From Frankia sp. AgB1.9 (GTDB lineage Bacteria; Actinomycetota; Actinomycetes; Frankiales; Frankiaceae): a DNA stretch of 64,000 nucleotides. A program made the position numbers and the translations under genes. Below are positions 52,342 to 61,494 of the stretch, one piece after another. The stretch covers positions 53,190 to 117,189 of the forward strand of contig NZ_JADWYX010000011.1 of the NCBI RefSeq assembly GCF_016786355.1. Reading direction: 5' to 3'. The first letter of the stretch is position 1, and every line of letters begins with the position of its first letter. Under the pieces are notes generated by a model, which saw only the letters and a list, made by a program, of their open reading frames with translations, searched no databases and had not been told where the DNA came from.

Positions 52342-53199
52342 ATGATCGTCATTACCGGAGCGACGGGTGCCCTCAACGGTGCGACCGTGGACCACCTCCT
52401 GGAGCGAGTTCCCGCGGAAGAGGTTGTTGTCGCCGTCCGCGACGCGGCCAAGGCCCAGCGCTTCGCGGATCGCGGCGTAGCCGTGCGGCGCGGCGACTAT
52501 GCCGACCCGGACTCCCTGCCCAGCGCGTTCGAAGGTGCCGACCAGCTGCTTCTGGTGTCGTCGAGCGACCCGGGCGCCAACGCGGTGAGCCTCCACCGCA
52601 CGGCCATCGACGCGGCGGTCATCGCGGGAGTCGGCCGCATCCTCTACACGAGCCACCAGGGAGCGGCGCCTGACTCCCCGTTCGGTCCGGGCCGCGATCA
52701 CGCCGCGACCGAGCAACTGCTCGCCGCGTCCGGGATCGCCTGGACCTCGCTACGGAACGGCTTCTATGCACACAGCCTTAACTGGCTGATGGGCCCATGG
52801 CGGGAGACCGGAACCATCACCGTGCCGGCCGACGGACCGGTGTCGTGGACCGCTCGCGAAGACGCCGCCGAGGCCGCGGCCGTCATCCTCGCCTCGGACG
52901 GCGCCTACAACGGCCCGACGACCCTGACCGCAGGCGCTGCGCCGACGTTCGAGGACATCGCCGCGATCGTGTCCGAGCTGACCGGCCGCAAGATCGGATT
53001 CGCGGTGATGGATCAGGAAGAGTGGGTTACCACCCAGATCGCCGCAGGGCAGAAAGAGTTTCTTGCGCGTTTCACGCTCGGCATGTACGAGGCCGCCCAC
53101 GGAGGCTTCTTCGCCGGAGTAGACCCGTTGCTCGGGACACTCGTCGGCCACGAACCCCGGAGCGTGCGCGACCTCCTCGCTCAGCCGACCGCGTATTAG
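52342..53199 (+). CDS. NmrA-like NAD(P)H-binding reductase
   Basis: A 285-residue protein of the atypical SDR group, close to quinone-type (QOR2-like) reductases. It starts MIVITGATGALNGATVDHLL (GATGxxG loop), then VVVAVRDAAKAQRFADRGVA, DQLLLVSSSDPGANAVSLHR and WTSLRNGFYAHSLNW. The catalytic Tyr-x3-Lys is absent, as usual in this group. A GGAGG site precedes ATG 52342. Under control of the divergent TetR repressor. Confidence 0.9.
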   Translation: MIVITGATGALNGATVDHLLERVPAEEVVVAVRDAAKAQRFADRGVAVRRGDYADPDSLPSAFEGADQLLLVSSSDPGANAVSLHRTAIDAAVIAGVGRILYTSHQGAAPDSPFGPGRDHAATEQLLAASGIAWTSLRNGFYAHSLNWLMGPWRETGTITVPADGPVSWTAREDAAEAAAVILASDGAYNGPTTLTAGAAPTFEDIAAIVSELTGRKIGFAVMDQEEWVTTQIAAGQKEFLARFTLGMYEAAHGGFFAGVDPLLGTLVGHEPRSVRDLLAQPTAY

Positions 53200-53290
53200 A
53201 CGTGCTCCTCGCGCGCACAACGCCCGGCATCCGCCGAGTCCAGGACGGAGCCCGACGGCCGCGGCTTCCGGGACCAGTCGGCGGCGCGGG

Positions 53291-54412
53291 CTACCCGCCA
53301 GCCAGTCCGGCCTGCGACCAGTTGCGGCGGTCTCGCGCCGCGGTGTAGATCCGCTCCACGTGCGTCGGCGACCACACCTCTGGAAGGCCGGTGAAGGTGA
53401 TGAACTCAGCGGATCTGATCGCGCGGACCCGCCTGGACGGAACGTTGTCGCGAGGGGGCGCCACGACCAGGCTTCTCACGGCGACGAATGCCAGTACCGG
53501 CTCGGCCCGCACCGTGAATCCGCAGGCCTGGCTCAGTATCGTTGAGACCGTCCTGGCCTCGCCCCACGCTCGTGGCACGTACTCCGTGGATTGGCCTCTG
53601 ACTTTCACCACTCGGTCGCCAACCCAGATGTTGGCGCCGGGGTGGTACTTGGTGTTGACCGTGAAGACGCCGCCGGGTCCGATGAGCAGGTGGTCGATGT
53701 CGACCTCTTCGGCGCGCGGTATCGAATGCAGCACCCGCCATCCCCGCGAGGAAAGCCGTTCCAGCTCGTTCGCCGCTGTCTCCTCGCCAGCCAGACCCTT
53801 ACGCCAACTTTCGAGGTCCTCCGCTGGCCGACCGCGCAGCCAGTTGCGCAAGGACTGCCAGAAGCCTGGCGTCAGCTCCTCGATCTTCGTGCGAAGTGCT
53901 GCTCCGGGCGGGTTGCGCGCGAGATCGTCCACAGGATTGAGATCGGCCGAAAGGTCAGCCCCCGGGGCGAGCGTTCCGACAGGATCGGACGCCTCCGCGG
54001 GCGGCGGCCCGGGCTGGAAAGTCGCCGGCAGCACGTCTGCCGCCGGGAGCTGCGGGACCCATCCCACCAGAGGTGCTCGCGCTGGAAAGTCCGGCAGTTC
54101 CGGCGTCGACGGGGCTGCCTGCGGGAGATCTGGCGTCGGGACGGGCGACGATGCGCCTGCCGGCCCGGGCGGAGGAACCGGTGGAGGGACCGGATTCAGC
54201 GCCAGCGGCGGGGACGGCCGAGCTGGTGATGGCGGCCGTTGCTCCAGGTAGAGGGAGAGCGCGTCGAGTACCGCGTCCCGATCGACGTCGAGCAGAATGC
54301 TGACCTGATTGGTCTGCAGGTCAAGCCAGGCGGCGCTCTTCCCATCCGGGAGATTGACATAGAGCCGATCATGCCCAAACCTCCGCCACGGCGTGACCGT
54401 CAGCTTGCTCAT
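53291..54412 (-). CDS. NERD-domain (nuclease-related) protein
   Basis: A 373-residue protein from ATG 54412; an upstream in-frame start at 54463 would add 17 residues. Residues ~1-60 are a small domain with WLDLQTNQVSILLDVDRDAV. Residues ~65-190 are a long Pro-rich linker. The NERD domain covers ~220-360: LAGEETAANELERLSSRGWR, then RAEEVDIDHLLIGPGGVFTV and NTKYHPGANIWVG. The Glu-Asp-NxK pattern is that of the nuclease-like family. DNA processing is inferred only from the domain. Confidence 0.85.
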   Translation of the reverse strand: MSKLTVTPWRRFGHDRLYVNLPDGKSAAWLDLQTNQVSILLDVDRDAVLDALSLYLEQRPPSPARPSPPLALNPVPPPVPPPGPAGASSPVPTPDLPQAAPSTPELPDFPARAPLVGWVPQLPAADVLPATFQPGPPPAEASDPVGTLAPGADLSADLNPVDDLARNPPGAALRTKIEELTPGFWQSLRNWLRGRPAEDLESWRKGLAGEETAANELERLSSRGWRVLHSIPRAEEVDIDHLLIGPGGVFTVNTKYHPGANIWVGDRVVKVRGQSTEYVPRAWGEARTVSTILSQACGFTVRAEPVLAFVAVRSLVVAPPRDNVPSRRVRAIRSAEFITFTGLPEVWSPTHVERIYTAARDRRNWSQAGLAGG

Positions 54413-54622
54413 GCCCGCGTGCTCGCTCCTGTCGACGAAGATTGACGGATCAGGGCCGATCAATCGCCTCTGTCGTGCGGCATGGTGGTCGCCGTTCTGA
54501 CGGGCGGACGCTCCTGCGGCGCGACTCCTTCACATTGTCCCCGAGCGGCGTGACACATGTGGCGGTTCAACTGGTTCAGGAAGGGTGCAGCCGGCTGACC
54601 AGCGCAATCGCCGCGGGCCTCG

Positions 54623-55459
54623 CTACGGGTTCTTTCCCATGACAGCCATCGCCGCCAGGACGTTCACGTAGTCCCGCAGGTGGGTGATCTTCCCGTTCTG
54701 CACGGTGAGCACGATGACGTTGGGGAGGGTGAACTCGCCGGTGGCTGTGCTGGTACCGACGGCTTCCTGTTCGGCGACGATCGTCGCCGGGTCGCTGGTG
54801 TCGTGGACGGCGAGGCTGCGATAGCGCTCGTACTTCAACAGGTTGGCCTTCCACCCGTCGGCGATCCAGCTCACGATCGCGTCCCGGCCTTCGAGGCGCG
54901 ACGGTACGCCAGGTGCGGTGAACGGGAACTCGTGGACGGCGTCCAGGGCGTACAGGCCGCTCATCTCCTCGACCGACTGGTTGACGGCGGCCTGGCGTAG
55001 GAGTTCCAGAACCGTGCGCGGGCCACGTTCCTGCCCATCGGGAGCCGTGCGCCCGGCGGTCCCGTTCAGAGGCGTGCGCCTGGCGGTCACCTTGCGGTGG
55101 CTGATCCTCCAGCCGTCGGGCTGGCGGGTGACGATGTCGTCGTAGACGACGCTTCCGGCCGTGCCGCCCGCCGTGATGCCGATTCCCTTGGACTGGACTC
55201 GCGCGGAGAGATCGCCAGTCGGCGTGATCACGATGTTGGTGACGTGGTGGCCGACCGGGTTGGCGTCGCCCGCCGCGAGCGCGGCCTCGCGGATGGCCGC
55301 GGGCCCATGGAGCGAGCCGTAGCCGAGGTCCTCCACGTCGTAGATGACGTCCTCCGTGAACAGCTCACCGGCCTGGTCCAGCCGGCCGGCGTCGGTGAGG
55401 TGGCCGTGCAGGTTGATCAGGTCGTGGATGTCGGTTCGGTCCTGTTCCGACAGCGTCAT
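54623..55459 (-). CDS. Tandem SnoaL/NTF2-like protein
   Basis: A 278-residue protein made of two cone-shaped NTF2-like domains. The first (~1-125): DIHDLINLHGHLTDAGRLDQ, then AGELFTEDVIYDVEDLGYGS and GWRISHRKVTARR. The second (~150-278): LELLRQAAVNQSVEEMSGLY and EGRDAIVSWIADGWKANLLK, ending VLTVQNGKITHLRDYVNVLA. Such domains bind or isomerise small hydrophobic molecules. GGAGG lies 8 bases before ATG 55459. Divergent from a TetR regulator. Confidence 0.85.
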   Translation of the reverse strand: MTLSEQDRTDIHDLINLHGHLTDAGRLDQAGELFTEDVIYDVEDLGYGSLHGPAAIREAALAAGDANPVGHHVTNIVITPTGDLSARVQSKGIGITAGGTAGSVVYDDIVTRQPDGWRISHRKVTARRTPLNGTAGRTAPDGQERGPRTVLELLRQAAVNQSVEEMSGLYALDAVHEFPFTAPGVPSRLEGRDAIVSWIADGWKANLLKYERYRSLAVHDTSDPATIVAEQEAVGTSTATGEFTLPNVIVLTVQNGKITHLRDYVNVLAAMAVMGKNP

Positions 55460-55565
55460 CGGGATGTCCTCCAGGGTGCGGGAATCTCCGCGCCAGTAAG
55501 GTGAGGCATGGTCCGGTTAGCGGAGACCGTAGCGGACTGTGTCCCCGGTTAGCAAGGGTGTGAGG

Positions 55566-56180
55566 ATGACGTTGGCAGGCGACGACTCCCGGCCGCGGGC
55601 TGGGCGGCCGAGAGCTGTGCGGCCGAGGCGCGCGGACGCCCAGCGCAACTACGACCAGCTGGTCGAGCAGGCGCGGCGCGCGTTCGCCGAGTTCGGCGTG
55701 GATGCCTCGCTGGACGAGATCGCCCGCCGCGCCGGGGTGGCCAGTGGAACGCTCTACCGGCATTTCCCCACCCGGCTGGACCTGGTCGAGGCGGTGCTCG
55801 CTGAGCAGATAGCCGAGCTGGTCGCCCTCGGTCGGGGACTGCTGAGCGCCGAGGACGAGCTGGACGCGCTGTCGACCTGGCTGCGGGCCACGCTCCTGCA
55901 CGCCCTGACCTACCGGGGACTCTCGGCCGCGGTGATGAACTCGGCGCTCGACCGCGAGCACGGCCTGGTCGCGACCTGGCATGCGCAGCTGTTCGAGGTC
56001 GGGGCGGAGCTGCTCGCACGGGCGCGGCGCTGCGGTGCGGTCGTCGCCGACGCGGACGCCGCCGACCTGATGAAGCTGACAGGCGCCATCGCCTGGGCCG
56101 CCCAGGACAGCCCCGACAGCTCGGCCCAAGCCGACCGCCTGCTCGCCCTCCTCCTGAACGGACTCCGAGCCCGAGGATGA
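55566..56180 (+). CDS. TetR-family repressor
   Basis: A 204-residue regulator (GTG 55539 is an alternative start). HTH: LVEQARRAFAEFGVDASLDE, IARRAGVASGTLYRHFPTRL. The ligand domain is of the common TetR type (LTYRGLSAAVMNSALDREHG). It is divergent from the SnoaL-like gene with ~105 bp between, which makes that gene its likely target. No clear palindrome was found by eye in the spacer. Confidence 0.9.
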   Translation: MTLAGDDSRPRAGRPRAVRPRRADAQRNYDQLVEQARRAFAEFGVDASLDEIARRAGVASGTLYRHFPTRLDLVEAVLAEQIAELVALGRGLLSAEDELDALSTWLRATLLHALTYRGLSAAVMNSALDREHGLVATWHAQLFEVGAELLARARRCGAVVADADAADLMKLTGAIAWAAQDSPDSSAQADRLLALLLNGLRARG

Positions 56181-56258
56181 CCTTGGCTGGCGCCCGGACT
56201 CGGGTACGCCGGCCCAGCGCCGAGCAGGGGCACGGCAAAGTCGGGAATTCCGGAGCGG

Positions 56259-56720
56259 TTACGTCGCCGATGCGGGCGGTTCGGTCAGAGAGGCGATGCA
56301 TGCGGTGAGCAGGCGCCGCATCTGATCTTGCTCGCTGATATCGAGATTGGCCAGCATGTCCTGCTCGACGCGGCGAACCGCGGCGCTGGCCACCTTGAGC
56401 TGGCGGCGCCCGCGGGCGGTCAGCTCCGTCGGCCGGGCCCTGCCGACGGGTGCCTGTTCTGGGCGGACGACGAGTCCCTGGCGTTCGAGGGCCTGCAGGA
56501 GCACGTTCATCGACTGCCGGGTGACGAAGGTTCCGCGGGCGAGTTCGGAGTTCGACAGTCCCGGCCGCTGGGCGAGCAGCTCCAGGCAGGCGTAATGGGT
56601 GATCGTCATGCCGAGCGGCCTCAGGACGGCCTCCATCGCGGAGTGCAGAGCGCTCGCGGCCGCCTTCAGCATGTACCCCAGCGAGGTGTCCAGCTCGATT
56701 CCCGGCCCGCCTTGACTCAT
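56259..56720 (-). CDS. MarR-family regulator
   Basis: A 153-residue winged-helix repressor from ATG 56720, which lies inside its own operator. Features: ITHYACLELLAQRPGLSNSE, LARGTFVTRQSMNVLLQALE, then RPTELTARGRRQLK for the wing. An upstream in-frame start (56795) would read through both operator palindromes and is less likely. Divergent from a VOC-family gene. Confidence 0.9.
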   Translation of the reverse strand: MSQGGPGIELDTSLGYMLKAAASALHSAMEAVLRPLGMTITHYACLELLAQRPGLSNSELARGTFVTRQSMNVLLQALERQGLVVRPEQAPVGRARPTELTARGRRQLKVASAAVRRVEQDMLANLDISEQDQMRRLLTACIASLTEPPASAT

Positions 56721-56764
56721 GTCAGTAGTCTGACATACCTTGACGTATGTCAGAAGACTGACAT
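56719..56764. promoter_or_regulatory. Two perfect 18-bp MarR operators
   Basis: ATGTCAG-TAGT-CTGACAT at 56719-56736 and ATGTCAG-AAGA-CTGACAT at 56747-56764. Both have perfect 7-bp arms and a 4-base centre, with centres 28 bases apart. The first overlaps the MarR start codon; the second covers the region just upstream of the VOC gene's ribosome site. Autoregulation and co-control of both genes are strongly suggested. Confidence 0.85.
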
Positions 56765-56784
56765 CGGACGAGGAGGCAAGAATC

Positions 56785-57153
56785 GTGGCCGTCACAGGAC
56801 CCGACTTCGTTTCACTGCAGGTGCGCGACCTGGAGCGTTCCGCCGCTTTCTACGAGCGGTACCTGGGGCTGAAGCGCTCCGCCGCGGCACCGCCGCACGC
56901 CGTCGTGTTCGAGACCAAGCCGATCGCGTTCGCCGTCCGCGACGTCGTCGCGGGCGTCGACCTGGACGCGGTCGCGCGGCCGGGTCTGGGAATGGCGCTG
57001 TGGCTGCACGCCCCCGACGCGCAGGACATCCACGACGCCCTCGCCGCTGCCGGCGCGACGATCGTCTCAGCGCCTGTCGACGGGCCGTTCGGCCGCACTT
57101 TCACGTTCGCCGACCCAGACGGCTACCAGGTGACCCTCCACGACCGCGGCTGA
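56785..57153 (+). CDS. VOC/glyoxalase-family protein
   Basis: A 122-residue protein of the vicinal-oxygen-chelate fold. GTG 56785 has GGAGG 8 bases upstream. Motifs: VSLQVRDLERSAAFYERYLG at the start and TFTFADPDGYQVTLHDRG at the end. Glyoxalase, antibiotic-binding and dioxygenase relatives share this pattern. Regulated by the divergent MarR protein, so a role in resistance or detoxification is plausible. Confidence 0.87.
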   Translation: MAVTGPDFVSLQVRDLERSAAFYERYLGLKRSAAAPPHAVVFETKPIAFAVRDVVAGVDLDAVARPGLGMALWLHAPDAQDIHDALAAAGATIVSAPVDGPFGRTFTFADPDGYQVTLHDRG

Positions 57154-57245
57154 GCCGGCCGTCCCCGTCCTCGGCGCGGCAGCACCTCCGAGCATGCCCT
57201 CGGTCGAACTCAGGCATGAGCAGGGCGCTGAGTACGATGTGGTTC

Positions 57246-57882
57246 ATGACCGGGAGAAGAGCCGGCACGCTGCTCGAGGTGATGAACCCAATCGAGCGTT
57301 TCACCCCTCTCCCGCGCCTGGGAAGATCTGACCGATGACGAGTTCTTCTGGGAGCCATTCACGGCGACCTGGAGTATTCGCCGGCAAGGCCAGTGCTTGA
57401 CGCCAAACCCGTTCGGAGACGGAGAATGGGTGGCGGACTTCGCGATTCCTGAGCCAGCCCCGGTCCCGATGACCACTATCGCCTGGCTGTACTGGCACAT
57501 AGGATCACTGCCCGATCGTCTGTGTGGCATCGACTTTTTGGGCGGGACGCGCACTATGGCCAGCGGCTGGACGTCCCCGTACCTTTCCCATCATCCGATC
57601 TTCACCAGCGCTGCCGAGGCCGTTACCGCGTTGCGTGACGGCTGGCAAGGACTCCGCGAGGCGATCGAGCGCGCCGACGACGACCAGCTCGAAATGGCGA
57701 CTGCTGGGTACACGTATGCCCCGGAGCCGCCAAGGGGTGGAGTGTGCGTTGCCGGCCCGCCGGGTCCCGCTCACTCAGCCACGCATTTCATCGCGGGCGC
57801 GCTCAACGAGGTAGGTCATCACGGTACTCAGATCGGCGCTCTGCGCGATCTTTACGCGTGGCGACAGACCGACCGCCACTGA
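57246..57882 (+). pseudogene. DinB-like protein with N-terminal frameshift
   Basis: The C-terminal ~185 codons are a DinB-type four-helix protein: SRAWEDLTDDEFFWEPFTAT, MTTIAWLYWHIGSLPDRLCG and LNEVGHHGTQIGALRDLYAW, with the three-His metal pattern. That frame has a TGA just upstream of about 57287 and only TTG 57397 as a start, which would cut off the conserved DLTDDEFFWEP. The expected N-terminus (ATG 57246, RAGTLLEVMNPIERF) is in another frame. One base indel near 57300-57315 would join them. Confidence 0.6.
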
Positions 57883-57919
57883 CCCGACCACCTTTAGTAA
57901 CAGGATCTGCGATCCTGAG

Positions 57920-58582
57920 GTGGTGGAGTTTCCGTGGCCGTTGGTGATGTCGTTGGCTTGGGAGGCCTATCGGGCGGGGAGCCTGCCGATCGGCGCGGTC
58001 GTCCTTGACGGTTCCGGTTCGGTGGTCGGGCAGGGGCGCAGCACCCGTCACGATGACATCGCGCTGCCCGGCCAGCTTTCGAATACGCGGATCGCGCACG
58101 CTGAGGTCAACGCACTCGCGCAGCTGCCCTGCCGCGGCTCGTTCCAGCAGCATGCTCTTTACACGAATGTGGAGCCCTGCTGCCTGTGCATGGGTGCCGC
58201 TCTCCAGACCGGTGTCGGTGTTCTGCACTACGGCTGGCGGGACCCTTACGCCGGAGCGGCGACCTCAATGGTCGTGAGCAATCCCGAGCTCAGCCGGCGC
58301 AGCTTCGCCGTCGTCGGCCCCGCCGAGGGCGTCGTGGAGGCGGTGACCGGGCTCCTGGCCACCGCCCACTACTACTACCGCAGCCCAGGACGAGGAGCGC
58401 AGAGCGTCGCCTGGCGAGCGGAGAGGCCCGACCTCGTCACGGCCGTTGCACAACCGGTCGTAGCCTCCGCGATCTCCCGGGCTGTCGCCCGCGACGCGAG
58501 CATCGAATCGCTGATCGACGACCTGCGACCAATGCTCGAAACGGGCGCCAACCGCCTCTTGACCGGGCCTGCTGATTGTTGA
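57920..58582 (+). CDS. Cytidine/deoxycytidylate deaminase-family protein
   Basis: A 220-residue zinc-dependent deaminase. The site is complete: His60-Ala-Glu62 in RIAHAEVNAL, and Cys87 and Cys90 in NVEPCCLCMGAAL. The N-terminus LAWEAYRAGSLPIGAVVLDG is typical of nucleoside and guanine deaminases. The C-terminal ~80 residues are an extra region beyond the core fold. Start GTG 57920 or GTG 57923. Confidence 0.88.
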   Translation: MVEFPWPLVMSLAWEAYRAGSLPIGAVVLDGSGSVVGQGRSTRHDDIALPGQLSNTRIAHAEVNALAQLPCRGSFQQHALYTNVEPCCLCMGAALQTGVGVLHYGWRDPYAGAATSMVVSNPELSRRSFAVVGPAEGVVEAVTGLLATAHYYYRSPGRGAQSVAWRAERPDLVTAVAQPVVASAISRAVARDASIESLIDDLRPMLETGANRLLTGPADC

Positions 58583-58701
58583 GGCAGCCTCGGGGGAGCC
58601 CGACCACCTCGAGTGGGTCCACCTGCATCGGAGATGGCTTAGACACTGCCTAAGTCGACAGGTAGGGCTTGAGTCGCATCGCCGGCATCGGGGGAGGGCA
58701 G

Positions 58702-59355
58702 ATGGTGATCGACGTTTCGCAACGGCCCGATCATGGCCAGGGGCGGCTCGGCCAGGCGGCGGACGGCCTGCTGACGGACCTCGATCTCGCCGAGCCCTGG
58801 CCGCTCCTGGGATTTCTCTACAACCTGATGGCGGATTCGCCTGGACCGCCCGCCTACGCGCCGGCGCCGACTGACCCGGAGATGTGGGACTCCGCACCGT
58901 CCGCCTCCGATGCGCTCGACCTGCTGGCGAGGGTGACGCGGTTTGGCGCCATCCGCACACCGCCCGGTTCGAAGCCCGCGCCGCTGGCGATGTTCCGCGT
59001 CGAACCCGACCCCCGATACCGACTGAATGGCCTCGCCCTCGCCTACCGCGCCTGGTCGGTGGACAGCACAACCGCCGCCGGCCAGGCGGTGCTCGCGAAC
59101 CTGACCGACGGCTACTACCAGCAGGGCGACGTCGCCACCTCGCCGGAGCGTCGTGACCTGTTCGTGGTCAACGCGGTCGACCGCGACGGGATCTGCCTCG
59201 GGCTCACCAGGCCTGCTTCCGGCGGCGCGGTCGAGGACCTCGCCAGCGCGTGGCAGGTGAAGCCAGGCCGGGCCATCGAGGTCGGCGGCGCGATTGTCAC
59301 CGGGCTCGCCTCGCTCCTTACCGCGTTGCAGGAACGGCCCGCTCTGCGCCGCTGA
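58702..59355 (+). CDS. Conserved hypothetical protein
   Basis: A 217-residue protein from ATG 58702 (GGGGGAGGG, 5 bases upstream); GTG 58669 is less likely. Mixed alpha/beta composition: LAEPWPLLGFLYNLMADSPG, LAMFRVEPDPRYRLNGLALA, RDLFVVNAVDRDGICLGLTR. No motif I can name and no membrane segment. Function unknown. Confidence 0.65.
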   Translation: MVIDVSQRPDHGQGRLGQAADGLLTDLDLAEPWPLLGFLYNLMADSPGPPAYAPAPTDPEMWDSAPSASDALDLLARVTRFGAIRTPPGSKPAPLAMFRVEPDPRYRLNGLALAYRAWSVDSTTAAGQAVLANLTDGYYQQGDVATSPERRDLFVVNAVDRDGICLGLTRPASGGAVEDLASAWQVKPGRAIEVGGAIVTGLASLLTALQERPALRR

Positions 59356-59505
59356 CCAGGATCAACTCTGTACCGTCGAACCGTGATCGCCCCGCTGTAG
59401 CCGCTCGTAGGCGCCGACGGCCCGCACTGCGACCCGGTCATCTGTCGGAGTCATCACGATGTCTGGTCAGGCGGACTGTCTGAGTCGGTAGCCTCCCGGG
59501 ACATA

Positions 59506-60366
59506 GTGCGCAGGGTCCCGGAGGGCGACACGAACCTCGAAGCGGTGCTTCGGTACTACGACCGCACGGAGTCACGTCTGGGTTACCTGTACCTGCTGCG
59601 TGGGACGAAACACTTCGGCTGGTACGAGGCCGGGGACTCCGGATGGCGATTCTCGCCTGCGATGCGCCGGATGGAGCATCAGCTCGGCGACCGGCTCGGT
59701 CTGGACGCCGGTTCGCTGGTACTTGATGCCGGCTGCGGCATGGGGGAGGTCGCGCGCACGCTGGCGGTCGCCTTCGGCTTGGATGTCACCGGAATAGACA
59801 TTCTCGGTTTCAACCTCGATGGGGCCGGGCGCCGAAGCGAGAGAACCAGACTCGCTGGCCACACCCGGTTCGTCGAATGGGACTACCACGATCTCTCCCG
59901 GTTCGAGGACGGAACGTTCGACGGGGCTTACACGATGGAGACGTTCGTACACGCCGCCGATCCTGAGCGGGTGCTGGCCGAGTTCCATCGGGTTCTGCGC
60001 ACAGGCGGGCGGCTCGTGATGTTCGAGTACTCGCGGACGCCTGCAGAGCGGCTGGCGCCGGCCGCGCGGGCGGCGTTCGATGCCGTGTGCGCGCTGGGTG
60101 CCATGCCGGCCTGGCACCGCCTCAACCACGGCGACCTCGAAAACCTGCTCGAATCGGCGTCATTCAAGGTCGAGTCCGTGGAGGACGTGACGGTCCGCAT
60201 GCTGCCGATGCTGCGCGCGTTCGCGGTCCTCGGCCGCGTTCCCTATGCCCTCGCTCGGCGGTTGGGCAAGACGGAGAAGGCCGTCAACGCGATGAGCGGT
60301 GTGGAGATGTGGAAGCACCAGGAGGCGTGGCGTTACAACATCTACACGGCCACCAAGAAGGCATAG
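59506..60366 (+). CDS. SAM-dependent methyltransferase
   Basis: A 286-residue class I methyltransferase. SAM motif I is LVLDAGCGMGEVARTLA, followed by LDVTGIDILGFNLDGAGR, DGAYTMETFVHAADPERVLA (post-I) and LRTGGRLVMFEYSR. The order and the N-terminal YDRTESRLGYLYLLRGTKHF resemble sterol or polyketide-type C/O-methyltransferases. GTG 59506 is the start. The substrate is not predictable from context. Confidence 0.88.
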   Translation: MRRVPEGDTNLEAVLRYYDRTESRLGYLYLLRGTKHFGWYEAGDSGWRFSPAMRRMEHQLGDRLGLDAGSLVLDAGCGMGEVARTLAVAFGLDVTGIDILGFNLDGAGRRSERTRLAGHTRFVEWDYHDLSRFEDGTFDGAYTMETFVHAADPERVLAEFHRVLRTGGRLVMFEYSRTPAERLAPAARAAFDAVCALGAMPAWHRLNHGDLENLLESASFKVESVEDVTVRMLPMLRAFAVLGRVPYALARRLGKTEKAVNAMSGVEMWKHQEAWRYNIYTATKKA

Positions 60367-60462
60367 GCCTTCCGGTCCGAGGTCGTCCGGTGCTGGCTGG
60401 TGAAGGTGACCAGTGGCTCGTCGGCCGCGGCCGGATCGATGCTGCGGGCTAACTTGGTTCCC

Positions 60463-61362
60463 ATGACAGGGCCGGTCGTCGTCGCGGGTGTCGTGAACGT
60501 GCAGCAGACCATCCCGGTCGACGATTTCCCGGTCCCGTACTCGCCGGTGCGCTATCTGCCGCACCAGCTGCGTGTGGAGGCGTCCGGGGTCGGCCTCAAC
60601 GTGGCCCGAACGTTGCGGGCGCTGGGGTCTTCGGTCGTGCTGGCCACGATGGCGGGTGCCGACCCCGCGGGCGCTCTGGTCCGCGCGGAGCTGGATCGTC
60701 TCGGACTGCTGGGCGACGGGGTAGTAGGCACAGGCCACACCCCTACGTCGGCCGTCCTCGTCGACAAGGCTGGTGCCCGGCAGATCCACACCGATCTCAA
60801 GGATGTACCGGACGCTGTCTATCCGCCGGAGTTGTTCGCGTGGCTCCTGCGCGGCGCCCGTCTCGCGGTGCTTTCCACGGTTGGTTTCAACCGGCCACTA
60901 CTCACGATCGCGAAAGACGCCAGGGTCCCCATCGCTGTCGACGTCCAGACCGTGACTGGGGTCGAGGACGCCTATAGCCAGCCCTGGCTGAACGCGGCAG
61001 AGATCCTCTTCTGCTCCGCCGAACGCCTCGAAACCGATCCCGCACCCTTCGCGGCGGCTGCCCTCGCGCGGTTCCCGGCGAGGATCGTCGTCGTCGGACT
61101 CGGTGCCGCCGGTGCTCTGCTGGCCGTCCGGGATCGCCCGGCCCGGCGGGTGCCCGCCGTCGCTCCCTTCGGGGTCGTCGACACGACCGGCGCGGGCGAC
61201 GCGCTGTTCGCGGCATTCCTGCACTCGCTGCTGGCGGGGCGAGACCCGGACACCGCGGCCGAACGAGCCGTCCTCGTCGCCGGTTGCGCGGTCGGAACCC
61301 CCGGCACCGCGGTCCAGCTGACCGACCAACGTGTCACCGACCTGCTCCGACGCCATCCCTGA
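60463..61362 (+). CDS. PfkB-family carbohydrate kinase
   Basis: A 299-residue ribokinase-like enzyme. Signatures: VEASGVGLNVARTLRALGSS at the substrate side and VDTTGAGDALFAAFLHSLLA with the GAGD anion hole and catalytic Asp. ATG 60463 is the start. It could phosphorylate a sugar or nucleoside. It follows the methyltransferase by 96 bp. Confidence 0.9.
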   Translation: MTGPVVVAGVVNVQQTIPVDDFPVPYSPVRYLPHQLRVEASGVGLNVARTLRALGSSVVLATMAGADPAGALVRAELDRLGLLGDGVVGTGHTPTSAVLVDKAGARQIHTDLKDVPDAVYPPELFAWLLRGARLAVLSTVGFNRPLLTIAKDARVPIAVDVQTVTGVEDAYSQPWLNAAEILFCSAERLETDPAPFAAAALARFPARIVVVGLGAAGALLAVRDRPARRVPAVAPFGVVDTTGAGDALFAAFLHSLLAGRDPDTAAERAVLVAGCAVGTPGTAVQLTDQRVTDLLRRHP

Positions 61363-61494
61363 CAGCTGCCACGGGCGGGCGTCTCGTCAGAGTACGAGCA
61401 CCGGTTGATGGTGCCGGCCGCGCGAGGGAAACGTCCGTCAGAGCAGACTCACTTTGGCGCGATGTCCTGATCGCGGCGCCCGATTGATATCGGG

